From an uncultured Elusimicrobia bacterium (GTDB taxonomy: Bacteria > Elusimicrobiota > Elusimicrobia > Elusimicrobiales > Elusimicrobiaceae), in NCBI GenBank assembly GCA_947164805.1, contig CAMUXX010000077.1:1-5156 (forward strand): DNA of 5,156 nt, in the 5' to 3' direction. The notes beneath the pieces were generated by a model. That model searched no databases. It was not told the origin of the DNA and saw nothing but the letters and a program-made list of their open reading frames with translations. The translations under genes and the position numbers were made by a program. The first letter of the stretch is position 1. The number at the start of each line of letters is the position of its first letter. This document shows positions 1 to 5,156 of the stretch, one piece after another.

Positions 1-1307
1 GGATCGGAAAAAGCTAAAATTCTTGCCACATCATCTATGTCGGAAGGGTTTAATTCAACATCGGTTTGTTTCATTTCTTCAATATTCTTTTTTATATCCT
101 GAAATGAAATGCTTTGTATGTTGGTCTTATCTCTGTTTGTATAGAGTAATACTGCTACAGCAACTATAGGGCCTAAGTATGTAAAAACTTTTGCACCGCG
201 TCTGACTTCTTTTGGGACTTCATGTATAAAGTTATGTTTTACGCCTTGTCTAAGAGTAATTTTTGGGAATCTGGCTTGTATGCGTTTAAAAAAGTTTCTT
301 ACTAATTGTCCGTTTGTTCTGATTGCTGTAGGTCTATTAGGGCGCATATTTTTTAATTGGTATGGCTCTAAATTTACTGTTACTACATTATTAAAACCGG
401 CCAAATTACCCTTGCCTTTTGAAGGAAGAAATATTCTAAGATTTTTGTCTTGAGCAGTTAAATACCAAACATCGCCATTATTTAATATATGCCCGTTTAC
501 TTGGACAGGGTTTCTACCTATATTTTTTACACTAATAATATCTGCTCTTTCTCTTGTAAACAATAATTGTTCTCTGCTTACCCAATCAACATCTTTATTA
601 ACTCCTTCGAAATTACGGCCGAGTATAATTTTGTTTCCTTGTGTTATGTTATTCAAATGTCTTAATTCATCTAATGTAGTAATTTCTATCCTTTGGGCAT
701 CTTCCAGCAAACTCGGCATATTGTTCATGTAGTGGAAAGGGTCATCATAAACAGTCATGCCTTCCGCTAAATAATGCCCGTTATTAACTCTGTAAATATC
801 TTTACCTAAATAATATTTGGAACCTGCATCATATCTATAAAAAATACGGCCGGTTTTACCTAAAGCTTCATCTCCGTAAATGCTTGTTCTTGGTCTTTGT
901 AAATTGTTGTCATAAATAATGCGTTCCAAATCTACTGCTATTTTTCTAAATTCCTCTTCATTTTTTGGATATATTGTTATTGCTTTATTTGCCTGTATAT
1001 CATTTGTGGCAGTAGCGGCATTTAGTGATATTTTATGTTCTACATCCAGGTATTGTAAGTAAGGTAAAATTTTGTTTGATATGTTTCTTAAATCATTAAG
1101 ATTGTCTGCATATATATGCATTTTCCAAGGGTTAAATATTCGTTTTTTGGGCATATAACAATGAAAACCTTCACTTGGAATATATCCTTTTGTTTCTAAA
1201 ATTTCTGACATATTCCAAGCATTTGCACCATTATTAAAAACTTGTGAAAACCCGTTTCCGTACATCAAGATAAAGGAAAGGCATAAACATATTAATTTTT
1301 TTATCAT
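1..1307 (-). CDS. Exported protein with LanKC-N/SpvC-like region and FHA-like segment (C-terminus cut by window edge)
   Basis: This is an open frame of 435 codons with no stop before the window edge, so the C-terminus is missing. The ATG at 1307-1305 is preceded by GAGG six bases upstream and opens a signal peptide: KK, then a hydrophobic stretch to about residue 16, with likely cleavage near residues 21-22. Residues 43-190 read like the N-terminal lyase-like domain of class III/IV lanthipeptide synthetases: WKMHIYA (61-67), NKAITIYP (107-114), GRIFYRYDAG (153-162) and VYDDPF (186-191). The K62-x-H64 pair matches the catalytic K-x-H of the related SpvC/OspF phosphothreonine lyases. Residues 226-295 look FHA-like: ILGR (228-231), VSREQ (243-247), VNG (270-272), NNGD (276-279). 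A hydrophobic stretch lies at 374-390 after basic RRGAK. No kinase or cyclase domain is visible before the cut. Its arginine codons are mostly AGA, unlike asnS. The reading frame is certain; the domain calls are by-eye homology, and the function is unknown. Confidence 0.8.
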   Translation of the reverse strand, partial: MIKKLICLCLSFILMYGNGFSQVFNNGANAWNMSEILETKGYIPSEGFHCYMPKKRIFNPWKMHIYADNLNDLRNISNKILPYLQYLDVEHKISLNAATATNDIQANKAITIYPKNEEEFRKIAVDLERIIYDNNLQRPRTSIYGDEALGKTGRIFYRYDAGSKYYLGKDIYRVNNGHYLAEGMTVYDDPFHYMNNMPSLLEDAQRIEITTLDELRHLNNITQGNKIILGRNFEGVNKDVDWVSREQLLFTRERADIISVKNIGRNPVQVNGHILNNGDVWYLTAQDKNLRIFLPSKGKGNLAGFNNVVTVNLEPYQLKNMRPNRPTAIRTNGQLVRNFFKRIQARFPKITLRQGVKHNFIHEVPKEVRRGAKVFTYLGPIVAVAVLLYTNRDKTNIQSISFQDIKKNIEEMKQTDVELNPSDIDDVARILAFSD

Positions 1308-1334
1308 AAATATCCTCACTTATTTAGTATTGTA

Positions 1335-1343
1335 CTTATAGCA
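1335..1343 (-). promoter_or_regulatory. Probable extended -10 promoter for the exported-protein gene
   Basis: On the minus strand TGCTATAAG forms an extended -10 element, with the transcription start expected near 1328, about 20 bases before the ATG. No good -35 hexamer lies at the right distance, so the call rests on the extended -10 alone. Confidence 0.4.
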
Positions 1344-1375
1344 TAGTTAAGATATTACATTTTTGCAAGAGCAAT

Positions 1376-1463
1376 AAGACCTATAAGAAGATACCCGAAA
1401 GACCTATAAACAAAAGGGCTCATAAAAAAGATATAATATATACAAATAGAATATGAGGTCTTT
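1376..1463. repeat. AAGACCT repeats around the asnS promoter (two direct, one inverted)
   Basis: AAGACCTATAA occurs at 1376-1386 and again at 1399-1409, a 23-base spacing of about two helical turns. The inverse, AGGTCTTT, is at 1456-1463 directly before the asnS ATG and contains its GAGGT ribosome site. It is the exact reverse complement of AAAGACCT at 1398-1405. The direct pair lies just upstream of the proposed -10, about where an activator or repressor would bind. Whether this is an operator or chance is not known. Confidence 0.45.
1432..1437 (+). promoter_or_regulatory. Probable -10 box of the asnS promoter
   Basis: A perfect TATAAT sits 27 bases before the asnS start codon. The -35 position (about 1409-1414) shows no recognisable hexamer but abuts the second AAGACCTATAA repeat, which would fit an activator-dependent promoter. 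The expected transcript start is near 1444, giving a leader of about 20 bases. Confidence 0.5.
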
Positions 1464-2756
1464 ATGCAAAAAATCAGAATTTCAGATGTAGCCCAATATG
1501 TCGGTAAAGAAATTACCTTAAAAGGTTGGCTTTACAATAAACGCTCAAGCGGTAAATTACATTTTTTACAGTTGCGCGATGGCAGTGCAATAATTCAATG
1601 CGTAGTTTTTAAAGGGGATGTTACCCCTGAGGTTTTTGAACTCGGTGATAAACTTGCACAGGAAAGTTCCGTCGAAATTACCGGAACGGTACGTGAAGAT
1701 AAACGTTCCCCGCTCGGTTTTGAACTTGGTGTAAAAGATATAAAACTTTTGCAAATGGCAAAGGATTATCCTATTTCCAATAAAGAACACGGTACCGCAT
1801 TTTTGATGGATAACCGCCACTTATGGCTTCGTTCCAGTAGGCAAGTGGCAATTTTAAAAATCAGGGACGAAGTTATTTTCGCAATTCGCGAATATTTTAG
1901 GAAGAACGGTTTTACTTTGGTTGATTCCCCTATTTTAACACCGGCGGCTTGTGAAGGAACATCAACACTTTTTGAAACAGATTATTTCGGTGAAAAGGCC
2001 TTCTTATCCCAAAGCGGTCAATTATATGGCGAAGCAAGCGCAATGGCACTTGGTAAAATTTATTGTTTCGGTCCGACATTTAGGGCAGAAAAATCAAAAA
2101 CCCGCCGCCACTTAACCGAATTTTGGATGGTTGAGCCGGAAGTCGCCTTTAACGATTTAGACGACAATATGGACCTCGCCGAAGATTTTATTTGCTATTT
2201 AGTTGAACAGGTTTTAAAGAACCGCCGTAAAGAACTTGAAGTTTTGGGGCGTGATATTTCAAAACTTGAAAATATCAAAAAGCCTTTTCCGCGTATAAGT
2301 TATACAGAGGCTATTGAAATTTTAAATAAAAAAGGCAACCCGACAGAGTGGGGCGGTGACATTGGTGGTGATGAAGAAACAATAATTTCCGAAAACTTTG
2401 ATAGGCCTGTTATGATACATCGCTATCCTACAGCCATTAAAGCATTTTATATGAAACGCGATCCAAAAGATCCGCGCGTTGTTTTGGCAGTTGATATGAT
2501 AGGTCCTGAAGGCTATGGGGAAATTATCGGCGGCAGCCAACGCGAAGAAGATTATGATACTTTAGTTGCACGCATAAAAGAACAAGGCTTGCCGGTTGAG
2601 GCTTTTGATTGGTACCTTGATTTAAGGAAATACGGATCAGTTCCGCACAGCGGTTTTGGCATGGGTATTGAAAGGTTTGTTTCTTGGATGTGCGGCTTAC
2701 ACCATTTACGCGAAACTATACCTTTCCCGCGTTTAATGGATCGTTTGAAACCATAA
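1464..2756 (+). CDS. asnS: Asparaginyl-tRNA synthetase
   Basis: AsnRS is a class IIb aminoacyl-tRNA synthetase of the cytoplasm that joins asparagine to tRNA-Asn using ATP. The 430-residue product is full length for bacterial AsnRS. Residues 1-100 form the OB-fold anticodon-binding domain ([18 protein letters not shown]). The catalytic domain follows with class II motif 1 around 133-160, motif 2 with FRAE (206-209) and [14 protein letters not shown] (213-226), and motif 3 with GFGMGIER (397-404). CEGTSTLFE (163-171) and the [13 protein letters not shown] form of motif 2 favour AsnRS over AspRS or LysRS. The start is supported by GAGGT four bases upstream. It is divergent from the exported-protein gene and convergent with tRNA-His. 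Its presence indicates direct charging of tRNA-Asn, without need for the transamidation route. Arginine codons are mainly CGC/CGT, as expected for a well-expressed gene. Confidence 0.97.
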   Translation: MQKIRISDVAQYVGKEITLKGWLYNKRSSGKLHFLQLRDGSAIIQCVVFKGDVTPEVFELGDKLAQESSVEITGTVREDKRSPLGFELGVKDIKLLQMAKDYPISNKEHGTAFLMDNRHLWLRSSRQVAILKIRDEVIFAIREYFRKNGFTLVDSPILTPAACEGTSTLFETDYFGEKAFLSQSGQLYGEASAMALGKIYCFGPTFRAEKSKTRRHLTEFWMVEPEVAFNDLDDNMDLAEDFICYLVEQVLKNRRKELEVLGRDISKLENIKKPFPRISYTEAIEILNKKGNPTEWGGDIGGDEETIISENFDRPVMIHRYPTAIKAFYMKRDPKDPRVVLAVDMIGPEGYGEIIGGSQREEDYDTLVARIKEQGLPVEAFDWYLDLRKYGSVPHSGFGMGIERFVSWMCGLHHLRETIPFPRLMDRLKP

Positions 2757-2773
2757 GTGTATTTGTTGTTAAT

Positions 2774-2808
2774 AAAAATCCCCCGGCAAATTGTACCGGG
2801 GAATTTTT
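2774..2808. terminator. Bidirectional intrinsic terminator between asnS and tRNA-His
   Basis: CCCCGG (2781-2786) pairs with CCGGGG (2796-2801) around a nine-base loop. After one mismatch the stem continues as AAAAAT against ATTTTT, so each strand ends the stem with a run of T. It lies 17 bases after the asnS stop and 24 bases past the tRNA-His 3' end, so it can stop both convergent transcripts. Confidence 0.88.
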
Positions 2809-2832
2809 ATTCAAAGTTGTAACAAAAATCAT

Positions 2833-2910
<78 letters not shown>

Positions 2911-2924
2911 ATAATAAGGAGGTC

Positions 2925-2953
2925 AGTTACGAAAAAAACGAAGTAACGTAACT
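2925..2953 (-). other. Inverted repeat in the tRNA-His 5' leader
   Basis: AGTTACG (2925-2931) and CGTAACT (2947-2953) are exact inverted repeats around an A-rich spacer that is T-rich in the transcript. The outer arm starts about where the tRNA-His transcript should begin, so the roughly 43-base leader can fold into a hairpin before RNase P cleavage. An alternative pairing of GTTAC (2926-2930) with GTAAC (2943-2947) is also possible. A role as protein operator or leader structure is only inferred. Confidence 0.4.
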
Positions 2954-2959
2954 TAATAT

Positions 2960-2988
2960 ATTTTAGCAATTTTCAAATAATTAATCAA
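2960..2988 (-). promoter_or_regulatory. Promoter of tRNA-His
   Basis: On the minus strand a TTGATT -35 (2988-2983) is followed after exactly 17 bases by a TAAAAT -10 (2965-2960), which is preceded by TGC as an extended -10. The predicted start near 2953 gives a leader of about 43 bases ahead of the tRNA. Confidence 0.65.
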
Positions 2989-3098
2989 ATGTTTTTAGAA
3001 CTGATGCTGTAATGTGTGTAAATCTAACAAGTATTTTGGAGATAATTTAAATTTTTCTTTGACATAAAGCAAAATCAATAACGTCATCTGACAAGTAT

Positions 3099-3203
3099 TT
3101 TTAGGTAAATTTTGATTTTTACTGCGACGACGAGTACCAAGAAGAACGGGAGCGGAGCGACTCTCGGTACTCTAGAAGCAGAAAAATCAAAATTTACCAA
3201 AAA
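3099..3203. repeat. About 105-base palindromic (MITE-like) element
   Basis: A 17-base arm at 3104-3120 (GGTAAATTTTGATTTTT) pairs perfectly with 3182-3198. Beyond a one-base bulge (A3121), CTGC (3122-3125) pairs with GCAG (3178-3181). Nested inside, GAGTACC (3132-3138) pairs with GGTACTC (3166-3172). Outside, a T run (3099-3102) can pair with A3200-3203 after one mismatch. The arms are very AT-rich while the centre is GC-rich and contains GGAGC twice in tandem. That composition contrast and the symmetry suggest an inserted palindromic element. It could also be a transcribed structured RNA or a terminator-like hairpin. The structure is certain; the identity is inferred. Confidence 0.7.
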
Positions 3204-3245
3204 GACTTTGACAGCAAAAAACTACAGAACCAGATTTCCTATTTT

Positions 3246-3275
3246 TTGCAAAATGCAAGGATAATTTGCTATAAT
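3246..3275 (+). promoter_or_regulatory. Promoter of the infC-rpmI-rplT operon
   Basis: TTGCAA (3246-3251) and a perfect TATAAT (3270-3275) are 18 bases apart, and the -10 is extended by TGC. The start is predicted near 3282, only about 20 bases before the infC ATG. A perfect TTTTGCAAAA palindrome (3244-3253) overlaps the -35. Confidence 0.7.
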
Positions 3276-3281
3276 ATTATT

Positions 3282-3294
3282 GTCCTTAAAGGAC
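3282..3294 (+). promoter_or_regulatory. infC ribosome binding site inside a 5'-end palindrome
   Basis: GTCCTTAAAGGAC is a perfect 6+1+6 palindrome at the predicted 5' end of the transcript. Its right half is the AAGGA Shine-Dalgarno element, eight bases before the ATG. If it folds, the ribosome site is partly masked. This could tune infC translation, but the hairpin is small and the effect is inferred. Confidence 0.5.
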
Positions 3295-3301
3295 TTGTAT
3301 A

Positions 3302-3838
3302 ATGGTAAATCAAAATTACACAAGAAGCAGTAAAGATCTTTTAAGAAAGAATGAACAAATTCGCGCGCCGCAGGTACGTTTAATAGGATCTGACGGCACA
3401 ATGCTTGGGATAATGAGTTCCTCAGAAGCCCTGTATAAAGCGAAACAAGAAGCGCTTGACTTGGTGGAAATTTCACCAAACGCTCAGCCGCCTGTTTGTA
3501 AGATACTTAACTACTCCAAGTATTTATATGAACTGGGCAAAAAGAGTAAAGACGCGAAAAAGAAACAAAAGGCAGTATCTCTTAAAGAAATTCGCCTGAA
3601 ATCCAGAATCGCGCCGCATGACTTGGAAGTCAAAGTTAAGCAAATTGAAGGATTTCTTAAAAAGAAAGACATGGTGCGCGTGTCCGTTGTGTTCTACGGG
3701 CGTGAGAACCAGCACAAAGACATTGGTACGACAATGCTTGAAGATATGAAAAATAAATTAGCGGAAATCGCCAATGTTGAAGGCAATATGCAAGCACAAG
3801 GGAATAGAATATCAGTAACTTTCGTTCCTAAAAATTAA
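3302..3838 (+). CDS. infC: Translation initiation factor IF-3
   Basis: IF3 binds the 30S subunit, keeps it apart from 50S, and checks start codon and initiator tRNA pairing. The 178-residue length is normal. The N-terminal domain spans about 13-80 and contains the family signature around PPVCKILNYSKYLYE (63-77). A lysine-rich linker (80-95) leads to the C-terminal 30S-binding domain (about 95-178) with VSLKEIRLKSRIAPHDLEVK and the VRVSVVFYGRE segment. The start codon is ATG, with AAGGA eight bases upstream and an in-frame stop 15 bases upstream. It is the first gene of the conserved infC-rpmI-rplT operon. In E. coli infC starts with AUU, which IF3 discriminates against to regulate itself; that route is not available here. 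thrS, the neighbour in E. coli, is not adjacent. Confidence 0.97.
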   Translation: MVNQNYTRSSKDLLRKNEQIRAPQVRLIGSDGTMLGIMSSSEALYKAKQEALDLVEISPNAQPPVCKILNYSKYLYELGKKSKDAKKKQKAVSLKEIRLKSRIAPHDLEVKVKQIEGFLKKKDMVRVSVVFYGRENQHKDIGTTMLEDMKNKLAEIANVEGNMQAQGNRISVTFVPKN

Positions 3839-3847
3839 AGAGGTATT

Positions 3848-4051
3848 ATGCCAAAACTTAAAAATCATGCCGGTGCAAAAAAGCGTTTTAGAAAAACCGC
3901 TACCGGTAAATATAAAAACAGAAAAGCCGGAAGAAGGCACTTGCTCGCCCCGGAAAAGGCAAGCATTAAACGCGAAAGGCGTCAGGCCCGCATAACTGCG
4001 GCAAACTCACCGGAAGGTAAATTGCTTAAAAAATACCTTCCCATGCAATAG
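3848..4051 (+). CDS. rpmI: Large-subunit ribosomal protein bL35
   Basis: bL35 is a small basic protein of the 50S subunit. The 67-residue product begins [20 protein letters not shown], the classic L35 signature, and continues with RRHLL (29-33), very close to the usual length of about 65. It starts nine bases after infC, with AGAGGT as ribosome site, and lies directly before rplT, the order seen across bacteria. Lysine and arginine richness fits rRNA binding. Short gaps suggest transcription as one unit and possibly translational coupling to rplT. Confidence 0.97.
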   Translation: MPKLKNHAGAKKRFRKTATGKYKNRKAGRRHLLAPEKASIKRERRQARITAANSPEGKLLKKYLPMQ

Positions 4052-4062
4052 GAGGTTAGTGT

Positions 4063-4416
4063 ATGAGAATTAAATTTAGCGTTGCAAGACATGCAAGAAA
4101 GAAAAAGGTTCTTAACAGAGCCTCCGGTTACTATGGTGATAAATCCCGCCGTTTAAGAATGGCGACACAGCAAGTTGATAAATCTTTAGTCCATGCTTAT
4201 ACCGATAGGAAAGACAAAAAGGGCACATATCGCTCTTTATGGATTACAAGCATCAATGCCGCTGTCCGTGAAGAAGGTTTAAATTATTCCACCTTTATTA
4301 ACGGCTTAACAAAAGCAAATATCACATTGAACAGAAAGATGCTCTCTGAAATGGCAATTAAAGATCCTGTATCTTTCAAACAACTTGTTGATATTGCAAA
4401 GAACGCCGCAAAATAA
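4063..4416 (+). CDS. rplT: Large-subunit ribosomal protein bL20
   Basis: bL20 binds 23S rRNA directly and is needed early in 50S assembly. The 117 residues match the family length. Diagnostic segments are [23 protein letters not shown] (residues 8-30, extended basic tail) and the globular domain with [23 protein letters not shown] and the closing [10 protein letters not shown]. The ribosome site AGGAGG (4050-4055) overlaps the rpmI stop codon, which favours coupling. In E. coli and Bacillus L20 represses this operon by binding its mRNA. The short leader here leaves little room for the Bacillus-type long leader, unless transcription also starts upstream of the hairpin at 3099-3203. The operon ends at the terminator just downstream. 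Confidence 0.97.
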   Translation: MRIKFSVARHARKKKVLNRASGYYGDKSRRLRMATQQVDKSLVHAYTDRKDKKGTYRSLWITSINAAVREEGLNYSTFINGLTKANITLNRKMLSEMAIKDPVSFKQLVDIAKNAAK

Positions 4417-4437
4417 CTTTAGTTATTTGTAATCGTT

Positions 4438-4475
4438 ATAAACCCCGCTTGAAAATTTAGGTGGGGTTTATTTTT
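4438..4475 (+). terminator. Intrinsic terminator of infC-rpmI-rplT
   Basis: An 11-base-pair stem, ATAAACCCCGC (4438-4448) with GTGGGGTTTAT (4461-4471), including one G-T pair, closes a 12-base loop. The final T of the stem begins a run of five T (4471-4475). It lies 21 bases after the rplT stop. Confidence 0.9.
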
Positions 4476-4489
4476 ATGTTTAACATTTC

Positions 4490-4518
4490 TTGTAAAGTGG
4501 ATAAAAATCATTTATAAT
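4490..4518 (+). promoter_or_regulatory. Promoter of the prepilin gene
   Basis: TTGTAA (4490-4495) and a perfect TATAAT (4513-4518) are separated by exactly 17 bases, a near-consensus housekeeping promoter. The predicted start is near 4525, giving a leader of about 25 bases with AGGAG (4541-4545) six bases before the ATG. The gene is therefore independent of the ribosomal operon. Confidence 0.72.
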
Positions 4519-4550
4519 ATTAAAGTAAGTATCAGATTTTAGGAGATAAT

Positions 4551-5156
4551 ATGAAAAATTCATTTAGTAAATTACTTCCAAAAAACAAGAAAGGTTTTAC
4601 TCTTGTTGAAGTTTTGGTCGTAATAGTTATATTAGCGGTATTAACAACTATTGCTGTGCCTACTTATCAAAAATTAATAAGAAAAAGCCGTGTTTCAGAC
4701 GGTTTGCATGGTTTGGAATTATTTGCCAATGCACAAGATAAATTTTTTGTGGAACATGGGCATTATGCCAGCGGTTTAAGCCTTCTTAATGCACCGATTA
4801 AAAGCAAAATTCCACATATTCCTGGTACACCTGATTATATTTATACAACTAATTTTAGATACGAGAAAAAACCAAACCGTGATTGTATAGAGGCTCTTTC
4901 CCAAAATTCCGGTAATTATTCATTGATAAAAAATTATAAAACTAATACTAAAGTAGTTTGTATTAATGGCGAGGGTTCTGAAGACTGCGAAAATGTCTCC
5001 GATAATATAGATACAGCGTTAATGAATGATGTATGCCCGTTTACAGAAGGTTCATCATGCGGGCAAAGTCAAGCTGATTGCCCTGATAATTATTTTGATC
5101 CCGTTAACTGTTGTACTAGTTGTTCCAGAACAGAGTATGAAGAGTGTGTAAGTAGC
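4551..5156 (+). CDS. Type IV pilin-like protein with cysteine-rich C-terminal part (cut by window edge)
   Basis: The frame is open for 202 codons to the window end. Residues 1-15 are a basic leader ending KNKKG. Prepilin peptidase should cut after G15 to leave F16, with the required glutamate at mature position 5 (E20) in GFTLVEVLVV. The hydrophobic alpha1 helix runs about 16-37, followed by PTYQKLIRKSR and an amphipathic helix region with LELFANAQDKFFVEHGHYA, typical of major-pilin and pseudopilin families. Ten cysteines are present (112, 137, 146, 162, 170, 177, 187, 188, 191, 199). Seven of them lie in the last 41 visible residues, including a CC pair, so a disulfide-rich extension is likely. 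The subunit would be inserted in the inner membrane and assembled into a pilus or type II secretion pseudopilus. The context does not decide which. Similar cysteine-bearing prepilins are recalled from Elusimicrobiota. Confidence 0.9.
   Translation, partial: MKNSFSKLLPKNKKGFTLVEVLVVIVILAVLTTIAVPTYQKLIRKSRVSDGLHGLELFANAQDKFFVEHGHYASGLSLLNAPIKSKIPHIPGTPDYIYTTNFRYEKKPNRDCIEALSQNSGNYSLIKNYKTNTKVVCINGEGSEDCENVSDNIDTALMNDVCPFTEGSSCGQSQADCPDNYFDPVNCCTSCSRTEYEECVSS

Larger units (their letters stand above)
2911..3301. other. Non-coding region between tRNA-His and infC
   Basis: These 391 bases hold no credible protein gene in any frame. From left to right they contain the tRNA-His leader and promoter (to 2988), an AT-rich stretch with no recognised signal (2989-3098), the long inverted repeat (3099-3203), and the infC promoter and leader (3246-3301). 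ACAAGTATTTT occurs twice (3027-3037, 3091-3101). CTTTGACA occurs on either side of the inverted repeat (3057-3064, 3206-3213), each closely followed by AGCAAAA. Confidence 0.7.

Noticed and set aside
1566..1820. Open frame on the minus strand within asnS
   Set aside because: It lies wholly inside a clear AsnRS gene, has no ribosome site or recognisable motif, and reads as a shadow frame. The same holds for 2322-2540.
1464..2756. AspRS or LysRS instead of AsnRS
   Set aside because: The [13 protein letters not shown] form of motif 2 and CEGTSTLFE are the AsnRS forms, and the length fits.
2914..2923. TAATAAGGAGGT, a strong Shine-Dalgarno-like string on the plus strand
   Set aside because: No start codon lies within reach downstream and no open frame follows. 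It is the region just 5' of tRNA-His read on the opposite strand.
3102..3200. Palindrome as a simple intrinsic terminator or Bacillus-type L20 leader
   Set aside because: The stem is far longer than a terminator and has no following T run on the plus strand. A good infC promoter lies downstream of it, and no L20-leader anti-terminator arrangement was recognisable.
3059..3213. Two perfect TTGACA hexamers (3059-3064 and 3208-3213) as -35 boxes
   Set aside because: Neither has a credible -10 at 16-18 bases downstream (CGTCAT and CAGATT-like sequences), so they are not called as promoters.
3222..3479. Minus-strand open frame overlapping the infC promoter and 5' end
   Set aside because: It covers the infC promoter and coding start, and its composition fits an antisense shadow of infC. 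The frame at 3524-3715 is rejected for the same reason.

Overview
The window reads as a chromosomal segment from a low-GC, Gram-negative-type bacterium. Its centre is ordinary translation machinery: asnS, tRNA-His and infC-rpmI-rplT. Its two edges carry an unusual exported protein and a type IV pilin-like protein. The pilin resembles, from memory, the abundant cysteine-containing prepilins of Elusimicrobiota (gut lineage). That assignment is a modest-confidence guess and not something the sequence proves.

Layout. Positions 1-1307 (minus strand) hold a long open frame cut by the window edge. It encodes an apparently exported protein: a signal peptide, a region that looks like the N-terminal lyase-like domain of class III/IV lanthipeptide synthetases and SpvC/OspF, then an FHA-like segment and a hydrophobic segment. 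It is divergent from asnS (1464-2756, plus strand). The 156-base gap between them holds both promoters and a three-copy AAGACCT repeat. asnS ends at a symmetrical terminator shared with the convergent tRNA-His(GTG) gene (2833-2910, minus strand), whose own promoter and short structured leader lie to its right.

Positions 2911-3301 contain no protein gene. They hold the tRNA promoter, a roughly 105-base near-perfect inverted repeat (3099-3203) that looks like a palindromic or MITE-type element, and the infC promoter. The classical infC-rpmI-rplT operon (IF3, L35, L20) follows at 3302-4416 with 9 and 11 base gaps and a good terminator at 4438-4475. A strong separate promoter then drives a prepilin-type gene (4551 to the window end) with a cysteine-rich C-terminal part.

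How they work together. AsnRS, tRNA-His, IF3, L35 and L20 are all translation components but are arranged in at least three transcription units. The edge genes concern the cell envelope or export and are functionally unrelated to the core. The most novel-looking content is the exported lanthipeptide-synthetase-like/FHA-like protein, followed by the hairpin element in front of infC.
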